Below, piece after piece: positions 1-6,092 of a stretch of 10,352 bases of DNA (within the stretch, counting starts at the first letter, position 1; each line of letters opens with the position of its first letter). Source of the stretch: Anaerolineae bacterium. GTDB lineage: Bacteria > Chloroflexota > Anaerolineae > 4572-78 > J111. The position numbers and the translations under genes are program-made. The notes beneath the pieces are model-generated. The model did not search any database, was not told the DNA's origin, and saw nothing but the letters and a program-made list of their open reading frames with translations. The stretch is from assembly GCA_023382535.1 (NCBI GenBank), contig JAHDWA010000154.1:1-10352 (forward strand), in the 5' to 3' direction.

Positions 1-88
1 GGGTAGCAGGTAGCAAAATGTTACTTGCTACTCTGCTACTTTGTTCCTTTATTCCCCTGTTACTCTGCTACTTTGCTACCCTGCCTCC
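1..88. repeat. Degenerate TGCTAC/GTAGCA short repeat tract
   Basis: The hexamer TGCTAC occurs at 26-31, 34-39, 66-71 and 74-79, and its variant TGTTAC at 19-24 and 59-64. The pattern TGTTAC-TGCTAC-TGCTAC with 7- and 8-base steps therefore occurs twice, about 40 bases apart. The opposite orientation (GTAGCA) opens the window, so 10-16 (GTAGCAA) and 25-31 (TTGCTAC) can form a hairpin. The first 18 bases nearly match 10324-10341. This is non-coding repeat DNA just ahead of the first gene. The open frame running through it from position 25 is low complexity and not a likely protein extension. Confidence 0.75.
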
Positions 89-114
89 ATAAATCATTTA
101 GAAAGGAAAGACAA

Positions 115-420
115 ATGTCCACCACAACTACTGTACAACTGAGCGTGACCAATACCCGGACCGGGCAGGTGACGTTGAACGAAACGTTCCATATTGCGGC
201 GGATCTGACGGGTGTTCTTATCGAACAACTCGAAGCGATCGTCGCCACCCTGCCGCCCAAGCGGGTGCGGATGTCGCGCCAACAAGAAAAAGGGACGACG
301 ATCATTGACCTGGAAGTGCTGCCTGAGGGCGGGGCCTCGCCCCGCACCAGGAACACGCCCCAGCCCACCTTTGCCGACCGCTACCGGCGGAAAGGGAAGG
401 TCCGCGATGGCCACGCCTGA
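115..420 (+). CDS. Small hypothetical protein with TF-x-x-x-Y-R tail
   Basis: A 101-aa protein that I do not recognise. Residues 6-47 look like two beta strands followed by a helix (VQLSVTN, then ETFHI, then LTGVLIEQLEAIVATL). A basic, polar region follows (KRVRMSRQQEKG) with one more strand (TTIIDLEVL), and then a Pro/Arg-rich C-terminal tail. Residues 85-91 read TFADRYR, which resembles the C-terminal ends of the three N6-methylase-like proteins in this window. I chose the ATG at 115 because GAAAGGAAAG (101-110) is a good ribosome binding site just ahead of it. The in-frame ATG at 25 would translate the repeat tract. The gene overlaps the start of the NADAR gene by 14 bases, so it probably leads the operon. 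No enzyme motif is visible, so no function is assigned. Confidence 0.75.
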   Translation: MSTTTTVQLSVTNTRTGQVTLNETFHIAADLTGVLIEQLEAIVATLPPKRVRMSRQQEKGTTIIDLEVLPEGGASPRTRNTPQPTFADRYRRKGKVRDGHA

Positions 421-1174
421 CACGCCCTTGCCGCGCCTGCTCACCGCCGCCCGGCAGGTCCTGGCCGATGCGGCCCGCTATCGCCTCGACGGGCAATTGG
501 CCGTCAGCCCCGAAACCCTCACCGTTCTCGAAATAGCTGTGGCGGCCTGGGACGACTTGTTCCGAACGGCTTCTGTCCAGATTATCGTCACTGATGGGGC
601 CGCTCTCCGGCTCGACGCCTGCCTGCACCTGCCGCCCACTCAGGCCCGCCGCCTGGCCGATCACCTCATCGCCGCCTGCCAGGGCCAGACCGCGCCCAAA
701 AAGTCCGAGGCGGTGATCACCTTCAACCGGACCAGCGGGCCGTACGGTTTTCTCTCCAACTTCGCCCGCACGCCCCTCCGTCTGAAAGAGACGATCTGGC
801 CTACGGTTGAGCACTACTACCAGGCCCAGAAATTCGCCGGGACCGAGCACGAGCAGCTCATCCGTCTGGCCGCCTCGCCGGCCCTGGCCGCTCACCTGGG
901 GCGCGATCGCACCCGTCCGCTGCGCCCCGACTGGCCTGACGTCCGCCTGGAGGTGATGCGGGAAGCCCTGCGAGCCAAATTCAGCCAGCACTCCCGCCTG
1001 CGCCGGCAGCTCCTGGCCACCGGCAGCGCCCGTCTGGTCGAGCGCACTCGCCGCGACGCCTATTGGGGCGACGGCGGCGACGGGCGCGGCCAGAACCACC
1101 TGGGCCGCCTGTTGATGCAGCTTCGCGATCAGCTCAGAAAGGAGGTCGCCAATGACCCTGCTGCTCAGCCTTGA
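407..1174 (+). CDS. NADAR (YbiA-like) family protein
   Basis: A 255-aa protein with a NADAR domain at about residues 100-245. Family signatures are visible: ITFNRTSGPYGFLSNFA (104-120), IWPTVEHYYQAQKF (130-143), REALRAKF (185-192), LLATGSARLVE (202-212) and DAYWGDGGDGRGQNHLG (217-233), followed by LLMQLR. NADAR proteins are N-glycosidase-like. The family is linked to ADP-ribose and riboflavin-intermediate metabolism, and some members remove ADP-ribose from guanine in nucleic acids. The substrate here cannot be told from sequence, and no DarT-like toxin is seen nearby. The N-terminal 100 residues are an extra region absent from compact YbiA; residues 57-92 look beta-beta-alpha. The ATG at 407 follows GGAAAGGGAAGG. 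An earlier in-frame ATG at 212 lies deep inside the upstream gene and gives an implausible composition. The gene overlaps its upstream neighbour by 14 bases and its downstream neighbour by 23, consistent with coupled translation. Confidence 0.9.
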   Translation: MATPDTPLPRLLTAARQVLADAARYRLDGQLAVSPETLTVLEIAVAAWDDLFRTASVQIIVTDGAALRLDACLHLPPTQARRLADHLIAACQGQTAPKKSEAVITFNRTSGPYGFLSNFARTPLRLKETIWPTVEHYYQAQKFAGTEHEQLIRLAASPALAAHLGRDRTRPLRPDWPDVRLEVMREALRAKFSQHSRLRRQLLATGSARLVERTRRDAYWGDGGDGRGQNHLGRLLMQLRDQLRKEVANDPAAQP

Positions 1175-1586
1175 ATATGACCTGCGTCCGGAACTGGTCG
1201 CCTACCAGCATTTGCTGCTCAGGTTGTTTGACGCCCAGGCCGATCTGCGCCGGACCGACTTCGCCCGGACCGCCCGCCAGACTCGGCTCTTCCGCGGCCG
1301 GGCCGACCTGTGGCTGAACCGAACCCTGGACGACCTAGCCTTCAACTTCACCGACATGACCGCTGGCGAGCACCTGGCCGTCCTGACCCTCGGCCAGGAA
1401 GCGGCGGCTGCTCTACTGGCTCAGGCCCAAAGCGCCGCCGACCCGGAAGCCGTCTACCTGGCCGCCCTGACGGCCGATCTGCTGGCCGAAGCCGGGCGGA
1501 TCATGGGCATCATCGCCTCGCGCCTGGCCGGCCTGGGGCTGCTTGATGGCTACCTCCTGGGTGAAGCCGAAGGAGGTCAGAATTGA
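1152..1586 (+). CDS. Hypothetical helical protein, 144 aa
   Basis: A 144-aa protein that I do not recognise. It is rich in Leu and Ala and looks almost wholly helical. Residues 16-75 contain QHLLLRLFDAQADLRR and WLNRTLDDLAFNFTD, and residues 75-135 are long Ala/Leu helices that could pack as a bundle. No membrane segment or catalytic motif stands out. The start at 1152 is supported by AAAGGAGG (1138-1145) inside the end of the NADAR gene, whose last 23 bases it overlaps. Its own end contains AGGAGG (1571-1576), which serves the next gene, and the two overlap by four bases (TTGA). It may act with the N6-methylase-like protein that follows, but that rests only on position. Confidence 0.8.
   Translation: MTLLLSLEYDLRPELVAYQHLLLRLFDAQADLRRTDFARTARQTRLFRGRADLWLNRTLDDLAFNFTDMTAGEHLAVLTLGQEAAAALLAQAQSAADPEAVYLAALTADLLAEAGRIMGIIASRLAGLGLLDGYLLGEAEGGQN
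1571..1586 (+). promoter_or_regulatory. Ribosome binding site and TTG start overlap
   Basis: AGGAGG (1571-1576) lies 6 bases before TTG (1583-1585). The TTG overlaps the stop codon of the upstream gene as TTGA. This decides the start of N6-methylase-like copy 1 and implies that terminating ribosomes reinitiate there. Confidence 0.75.
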
Positions 1587-2632
1587 AACCCAATTCCCCT
1601 CGTCCCCGCCGCATGCCTCGCCCGGCCGGAACCCGCTCCCAGCCGGGCCGGCCCCACCCGCCGGATCCCGCCGAAGTCCGGCAGGCCCCGGTCGTCGAAA
1701 TCAGCCAATTGATCGAGCGTGTCTGCGCTATTAGCCGCCTCAGCCCCTGGGTGGTCTTCTCAGATTGGCTGGGGATGGCCGAGGCGGCCATGCGCCGGCA
1801 AACCCTCAATCTCAAGGCCTATGCCCTGACCGGCCAGTTCGTCCCCGACCCGCCCGACGTGGCCGACATCTTCCGCCGGGCCAGGGAACGGTATATCGCC
1901 GCCTCCCGCACCTATCCGGCCACCTACCGCGAGATGCAGACCGCCTTTACCCAGGTGCTGGCCCTGCTGGAAACCGCCGCTCAGCCCGGTCTGGAGGCTT
2001 ATGTCCAGACCAGCCAGACCCCCGATATCATCGGCCAGGTCTTCCTGCGCTGTATCAACCCCGGCCCGGCCTGGTGGCCTTACTTCCCGCCCTGGCCGGA
2101 GGCGCTGGCCTCTGGCCGCGCCCTCATCCCCAACGGCCGCGATCAAATCCTGGAACGGCTCATTCAAGCCGGGCTGGACTACCGCCAGGACACCCCCAAC
2201 CCCCTCAACCCGGAGCCGGGAGAACGCTTTCAGGAATGGTTTCTGGCCGTCCTGCCCTATGTCGAGCCGCTGATCTTTGGCCCCAACCTCGTTGGTTCCA
2301 GCGCGATGCTACTGGCTCTGGCCGTCCAGTTCCAGGATTGGGCCCGCCACTGGGGCCTGGTCCGCTTTTATGTGCCGCACCCGGAGCCGCTGTTGGAACG
2401 GATGATGAGCTTGAACGGGATGCTGTACGGTCTCAACGGCTACGCCATTGATCTGATCAAGACCCACAATGATCTCATTGACCACTATCAGAATCAAATA
2501 GCCGTTGCCCCTGCGCCGCCTCCGGCCGAGACCGAGCCAGTCCCGGAGCGCGACGGGATGCCTGCTCCCCAGCTGGACGCACGGGCCACTACCGGACGCG
2601 GTCCCAGTTTTGAAGAGTTATTCCGAAAGTAG
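1583..2632 (+). CDS. Degenerate N6-methylase-like protein, copy 1
   Basis: A 349-aa paralog of the genes at 5049 and 6089. Shared landmarks are a helical N-terminal segment (ISQLIERVCAISRL...VVFSDWL, about 40-62), PDIIGQVF (148-154; compare the D-x-x-G-x-I-Y/F stretch ahead of the SAM site in HsdM-type methylases), and MLYGLNGYAIDL near 280-291. The SAM-binding motif I is badly eroded: 233-240 read GPNLVGSS where an active enzyme has D-P-x-x-G-[TS]-G. The acidic motif is replaced by VPHPEP (264-269). No NPPY/NPPF motif exists. It is probably a non-catalytic member. The tail is a Pro-rich linker followed by SFEELFRK. The start is TTG at 1583: AGGAGG lies 6 bases upstream and the TTGA overlap with the previous stop fits coupling. 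The alternative ATG at 1613 has no comparable ribosome binding site. The fold assignment is inferred from copy 3. Confidence 0.75.
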   Translation: MKPNSPRPRRMPRPAGTRSQPGRPHPPDPAEVRQAPVVEISQLIERVCAISRLSPWVVFSDWLGMAEAAMRRQTLNLKAYALTGQFVPDPPDVADIFRRARERYIAASRTYPATYREMQTAFTQVLALLETAAQPGLEAYVQTSQTPDIIGQVFLRCINPGPAWWPYFPPWPEALASGRALIPNGRDQILERLIQAGLDYRQDTPNPLNPEPGERFQEWFLAVLPYVEPLIFGPNLVGSSAMLLALAVQFQDWARHWGLVRFYVPHPEPLLERMMSLNGMLYGLNGYAIDLIKTHNDLIDHYQNQIAVAPAPPPAETEPVPERDGMPAPQLDARATTGRGPSFEELFRK

Positions 2633-2651
2633 TGACAAGGAGTGTCTAACA

Positions 2652-2978
2652 ATGAACCTTAACCGCGACGACGATGGAATTGTGCTCTATGCCGGCCGAT
2701 TTTTTGAGACCCGGCTGCAAGCGGGCGACCCATCAGAACCACCCCTGATCATCCTCAGTCTGATCACCATCGAGACGAACCAGGCTCTGGTGCTAACCCT
2801 GGAGGAAATGGCCGAACTGTTCCAGGCGGCGGCCGCTGCCATGGCCGCTCTGGCCGGTTCTTCGCTTAACACTGCCCTCCCTCTGCTCGCAGATGAGCGG
2901 CTCGGGCCGGGCCAGCTTCCCGCTCCGGGCGAGGGGCAAGACGTTACGGTCGTCTTCCCCACCCGGCACTCCCCTTGA
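2652..2978 (+). CDS. Small hypothetical protein, 108 aa
   Basis: A 108-aa protein that I do not recognise. It opens with NRDDDGIVLYAGRFFETRL, followed by a strand pair (PLIILSLITIETNQALVLT) and an Ala-rich helix (LEEMAELFQAAAAAMAALAG). The last third is loop-like and Pro/Gly-rich. The beta-beta-alpha order resembles parts of the 101-aa protein and of the NADAR N-terminus, but similarity at residue level is weak. The ATG at 2652 follows AAGGAG (2637-2642), 19 bases after the stop of the preceding gene. The longer frame opening at 2505 would run inside that gene and is rejected. It sits mid-operon, 13 bases ahead of the next gene. Confidence 0.75.
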   Translation: MNLNRDDDGIVLYAGRFFETRLQAGDPSEPPLIILSLITIETNQALVLTLEEMAELFQAAAAAMAALAGSSLNTALPLLADERLGPGQLPAPGEGQDVTVVFPTRHSP

Positions 2979-2991
2979 AAGGTAGGCAGCC

Positions 2992-3414
2992 ATGGCCCCC
3001 AGACAAGCGAAATATTCGCCGGAAGCGGCGCTGATGCAGCGATTGGTGGAGATTGTGTTTGCTCCTCCCGAAACGGCCCTGGCCTGGCTGGCCCGGATCG
3101 GTCTGGCCGTCGAGCCGGATGAAACCGGGAAGATTCTGGCCATCTACAACCCGGCGCTGAAGCTGCGCACCGCCCTGGTTTACCCCGGCGATCCCATAAC
3201 CCGTGCCTGCTGTCTCGGTTTTGCCACGGCCGGGGTTCACTGGCCGAGCCTCTACCCCGGCCTGCTCGAGGCCGTCAACGCTGAGTGGCAGCGCCACCGG
3301 CCGGTCAAACCGGAGCGGGCGGTTCGGCGCTTTAGTCAATTGCTAAAGCACAGCCGATCAGGCACTACACTCAAAGTGGAAATCCGTTGCGACACTTCGG
3401 GAGCAGGGCCATGA
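2992..3414 (+). CDS. Hypothetical protein, 140 aa
   Basis: A 140-aa protein that I do not recognise. The N-terminus is basic (APRQAKYSPEAA), followed by a helix (LMQRLVEIVFA) and a compact mixed core (ALAWLARIGLAVEP, GKILAIYNPALKLRTALVYPG). It has a Cys pair at ACCLGF (72-77) and a Trp-rich stretch (VHWPSLYPGLLEAVNAEWQRHRP). The C-terminal 30 residues are basic. A single CC pair is not enough to propose a metal site. The ATG at 2992 follows AAAGG (2978-2982). Its stop overlaps the next gene's ATG as ATGA (3411-3414), so it is probably translated with the wHTH-DnaA-domain protein downstream and may be its partner. That is inference from spacing only. Confidence 0.75.
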   Translation: MAPRQAKYSPEAALMQRLVEIVFAPPETALAWLARIGLAVEPDETGKILAIYNPALKLRTALVYPGDPITRACCLGFATAGVHWPSLYPGLLEAVNAEWQRHRPVKPERAVRRFSQLLKHSRSGTTLKVEIRCDTSGAGP

Positions 3415-4412
3415 CCTCTCCACCGCTAGCTGGCGAGAGTATGGCTGAACTATGCCTGGACGAGCCGGGAACCGGACTGGTCCTCTGCTATCGTCTGCGC
3501 GGGCCAACTCCTCTGGTTGAGGCGGTGGCAATCACCCTCGGCCAACTGATCGTCTCGTCCCACCGCTTGGAGCGGCGGGTCCGGCTCTACCTGGTCCTGC
3601 TCGGCCAAAGCGACGCTGCCGGCCGCTGCCGGCTCTACCAGGAACAGTTAGCCACCCTGGTGGGTGTGTCCCCTCGCCACCTGCGCCGCCTGCTGGCCGA
3701 CCTGGCTGCTGTCGGGCTGGTCCACATCCACCCCTATCCCCGGCCCCAGCCTAACGGTTACTTCCTACCGCTGCTGGCGGCCCTCAAAGAGTCCGCCAGC
3801 CCGGCTCTGGCGGACTCAACTGCGTCCGCTAAAGAAGGAACAGCAGCGCAGCGGGCGGAGTCCCCCATGAGTCATGAACATGATGATGAGACCCTAGCTA
3901 ATAAGCTCAACTCGCACCTGCTGTTTCTGCACGAAGGGCAGCGCCAGGCTCGGCTGGCCCAGCCCCACTGCACTTCAGGCTATCTGCACGCCTGGGATGC
4001 GTGGTGGGCCGCCGGGCAGTTTGGCCGGCTGCGCAACCCGGCCGGCTGGGCCAACCTGCAAATCAGGCAGGGCCGCCGGCCACCCGTGGCTCCAACCCCC
4101 TTGCCACTGTTGGTGGTGGAGTCGCCCGCAGTGACAGAACCGGTCGAAGCCCCCAGCGCCGAAGAGATCCTGTGGCAGAGGGTTTTGGCGCAGCTGCAGC
4201 TCCAAATGACCCGGGCTACCTTTGATACCTGGCTCGGCGACACCCGGCTGGCCGCCAGGGAGGGTGACTGTTTCATTGTCGCCGTCAAAAGCGGCTTTGC
4301 CTGTGACTGGCTCGACCACCGCCTGCACGGGATCATCAAACGCGCCATCGCGCAGGCCACCGGCCTGCCCCCCGACCAGATCCAACTCCGCTTCCGGGTC
4401 GGCGCTGGTTGA
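3411..4412 (+). CDS. wHTH protein with C-terminal DnaA domain I
   Basis: A 333-aa protein in three parts. Residues about 53-122 form a winged helix-turn-helix: a helix RRVRLYLVLLG, then YQEQLATLVGVSPRHLRRLLADLAAVGLV as the HTH pair, then a wing ending NGYFLPLL. A polar linker follows (125-165). Residues 190-222 are Trp-rich (YLHAWDAWW, GQFGRLRNPAGWANLQIRQG). Residues 252-330 match the DnaA N-terminal domain: WQRVLAQLQLQMTRATFDTWL, then FIVAVKSGFACDWLDHRL and HGIIKRAI. DnaA domain I binds DnaB helicase and other replication partners. With a DNA-binding head but no AAA+ ATPase, this could load helicase or steer DnaA, as a plasmid or phage-type initiator would; that role is inference. The ATG at 3411 overlaps the previous stop as ATGA, with GGGAG (3399-3403) ahead. 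It is the last gene of the first run. Confidence 0.85.
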   Translation: MTSPPLAGESMAELCLDEPGTGLVLCYRLRGPTPLVEAVAITLGQLIVSSHRLERRVRLYLVLLGQSDAAGRCRLYQEQLATLVGVSPRHLRRLLADLAAVGLVHIHPYPRPQPNGYFLPLLAALKESASPALADSTASAKEGTAAQRAESPMSHEHDDETLANKLNSHLLFLHEGQRQARLAQPHCTSGYLHAWDAWWAAGQFGRLRNPAGWANLQIRQGRRPPVAPTPLPLLVVESPAVTEPVEAPSAEEILWQRVLAQLQLQMTRATFDTWLGDTRLAAREGDCFIVAVKSGFACDWLDHRLHGIIKRAIAQATGLPPDQIQLRFRVGAG

Positions 4413-4629
4413 AGCCAGCTGGCCGCCGAGAGCGCTTCGCCTCCCCTCGCGCTTCGCGCACCCCTTGGGGGTGTGGGGGACCACCGACCGCAGACCGCAG
4501 CAGAATAAAGGCGGTCAGCCGTCCGCCGTCGGCGGTCCTTTCTTCAATGAAAAGTTTTTTGATGATTTCTTAATATCTGGCTACTGACGACTGACTACTT
4601 CAATACTCATTCCTGGAGGTATTACTCTT
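4413..4629 (+). other. Intergenic region between the two gene runs
   Basis: These 217 bases hold no gene. CACCCC (4459-4464) and GGGGTG (4468-4473) form a short hairpin without a T run. CCGCC (4523-4527) and GGCGG (4531-4535) form another, followed by a weak pyrimidine tract (TCCTTTCTTC), which is at best a poor terminator. GACCGC at 4486 and 4493 can pair with GCGGTC at 4511 and 4532. From about 4536 to 4613 the DNA is clearly AT-richer than its surroundings and contains a TGAC-type repeat (CTACTGACGACTGACTACT, 4581-4599). This is where a promoter for the second run would be expected, but I see no convincing -35/-10 pair. Confidence 0.5.
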
Positions 4630-5052
4630 ATGTCCACAACCAAAAAACCAAACTCACTCTTTTCCCCCGGCCGGGTCATCTACCCACCCCGGGTGCAGCG
4701 AGCGCTGCGCCGGGCCGGTGTGCATGGCGTCAGCCTGCTGGCCCGCCACCTGACCGGAGAATGGGGTCAGGTTGACCTGAAACGGTCCCGGGTCAATCGC
4801 TGGGCCATTGCCCACAGGCAGGACCACAACAAGCCGGTCATTTCCCGTTTCCCTCTCTCGCCCGAGGAGCGGATTCTGATTATCACTCGCCGTCTCCATA
4901 CGCCCGGCCGCCGGGAAACCACTTTCATCCTCAGCCGTGAAGCCGAGGCACGACCCCGGCCCAAGACCGAGTTGGTCCGGCGCAGGGGGCGGGCCAAATC
5001 CAAGCGCGAACGGCAGCCGGTCAAGGCGGTCAAGCCGGGGAGGGTCAAGTGA
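4630..5052 (+). CDS. Plasmid-associated small protein (GxWG family)
   Basis: A 140-aa protein. Residues 12-100 follow the pattern of a small family common on plasmids and integrated elements, sometimes misnamed a type I restriction subunit. It has an opening SPGRVIYPPRVQRALRRAGV, then LLARHLTGEWGQV (36-48; the family has L[LS]xRHxxGDWG), then N-R-W-A, and a paired-strand end ILIITRR...RRETTFILSREAE (82-106), where the family ends in a strand like TxILLPEEY. The molecular function of that family is unknown to me. The 35-residue C-terminal tail here is very basic (RRRGRAKSKRER and following), which may bind nucleic acid. GGAGG (4615-4619) lies 10 bases ahead of the ATG. It leads the second run and overlaps the next gene as GTGA. 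The family assignment is from remembered pattern and is moderately firm. Confidence 0.7.
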   Translation: MSTTKKPNSLFSPGRVIYPPRVQRALRRAGVHGVSLLARHLTGEWGQVDLKRSRVNRWAIAHRQDHNKPVISRFPLSPEERILIITRRLHTPGRRETTFILSREAEARPRPKTELVRRRGRAKSKRERQPVKAVKPGRVK

Positions 5053-6092
5053 GCGCCTCGTTGAACCTGACCCGCAGCCCGGTCTATCCCGGCCACCGCC
5101 GCCGGCAGCGCATCATTCGTCCGGAAGCCCGCCATATTATTCGCCTGCTCGAAAAAGTGGGGGCCGTATCCGGCGACCGGGCCGAAATCGTCTTTGCCGA
5201 TTGGCTGGCCTGGCTGGAAGCCCTACTGGCGATCCTTCCGGCTCACTTGAACACCGTAACCCGGACCGTCCAGAGCCACACTGCCCCGGTGCAGGAACTG
5301 CGGTCGCAGCTGCGGGAGCGGTATCGCCGGGCGGGCGGTTATATCGACCCCAGCATGCGGGTTTGGGATCACTTTGTGGAGGCTTTGAGCGTGCTGGCCG
5401 CGGTCGTTCGGCCTGGCTTGTGGTCATTTGGGCCGCAGGCAGGCCCGATGGGGCCGGATCTTCTCGGCGAGGTTTACCTGGCATACAGTGACTACGACCC
5501 CCTGTGGCCGGCCTATGACCTGGTTTCTTGGCAGGAACACCGGCTGACCGCCGGTCAGACCCTCGGGTTAGTTGGGGAAACCGAAATCCTTGACCGGCTG
5601 CGAGCCGCCTGCACTCACCCCAGCAACCCCGCCGGACAGGCGGCGCTCCGAGAGACCCCTTCGCCTGACCAGCCCCAGGCTGTGGCCGAGTGGCTAACCC
5701 GCCGGGTCATCCCCGCGGCGATGACCACCTACGAACCATTCACCATCCTGGATGCCTGGGCCGGGACCGGAGCCAGGCTGTTAGCCCTGGCTGCTCAATT
5801 TCCTGACTGGGCGGTCCTGCGCGGCCTGGTAACCTTCACCGCCCTCGAGCCGGACCCCCTGTGTGCCCGAATTTGCCAGGTCAATACAACGCTCTATGGC
5901 CTGAACGGTTACTACCTGCTTCTCCTGATGGCGCTGTCGCCGGCACAGTCCCAGGCACTGGCGGTGCCCGCCGACCTACTGACCGCCTCGCTGTTCAGCC
6001 TGACCGGTGTTCCCCCGCTGCCGGTCGAAGAGGGTCGGGAAGCCACGTTTGAAACCCTGTTCCGCCGTAATCCAACGAAAGAAGAGATATGA
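5049..6092 (+). CDS. Degenerate N6-methylase-like protein, copy 2
   Basis: A 347-aa paralog of the genes at 1583 and 6089. The N-terminal signature is IIRLLEKVGAVSGDRAEIVFADWL (30-53). GPDLLGEVYLAY (135-146) matches the pre-SAM segment of HsdM-type methylases. Residues 232-241 read TILDAWAGTG, a recognisable but altered SAM motif I; ALEPDP (265-270) stands at the acidic motif; TLYGLNGYYLLLL follows. The GQxxTP stretch expected after residue 150 is gone (AYDLVSWQE) and no NPPY motif is present, so DNA methylation is unlikely. SAM or ligand binding remains possible. The protein ends TFETLFRRN. The start is GTG at 5049, overlapping the previous stop as GTGA, with GGGGAGGG (5037-5044) as ribosome binding site. 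It overlaps copy 3 by four bases (ATGA). Confidence 0.8.
   Translation: MSASLNLTRSPVYPGHRRRQRIIRPEARHIIRLLEKVGAVSGDRAEIVFADWLAWLEALLAILPAHLNTVTRTVQSHTAPVQELRSQLRERYRRAGGYIDPSMRVWDHFVEALSVLAAVVRPGLWSFGPQAGPMGPDLLGEVYLAYSDYDPLWPAYDLVSWQEHRLTAGQTLGLVGETEILDRLRAACTHPSNPAGQAALRETPSPDQPQAVAEWLTRRVIPAAMTTYEPFTILDAWAGTGARLLALAAQFPDWAVLRGLVTFTALEPDPLCARICQVNTTLYGLNGYYLLLLMALSPAQSQALAVPADLLTASLFSLTGVPPLPVEEGREATFETLFRRNPTKEEI

Noticed and set aside
19..84. CRISPR-like array in the left repeats
   Set aside because: The repeat unit is only 6-8 bases with no unique spacers of even length; it is simple intergenic repeat DNA.
25..114. N-terminal extension of the first gene from the ATG at 25
   Set aside because: It would translate the TGCTAC repeat tract, and a good ribosome binding site precedes the ATG at 115.
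302..1099. 265-aa open frame on the minus strand opposite the NADAR gene
   Set aside because: Its composition is that of an antisense shadow (Gly/Arg/Pro/Gln-rich), while the + strand frame has clear NADAR motifs and a ribosome binding site.
1765..2451. 228-aa + strand frame inside N6-methylase-like copy 1
   Set aside because: It is Pro/Arg/Gly-rich, has no ribosome binding site, and lies within a frame supported by two paralogs.
4459..4545. Terminator after the wHTH-DnaA-domain gene
   Set aside because: Two small hairpins are present but neither is followed by a real T run, so I do not call one.
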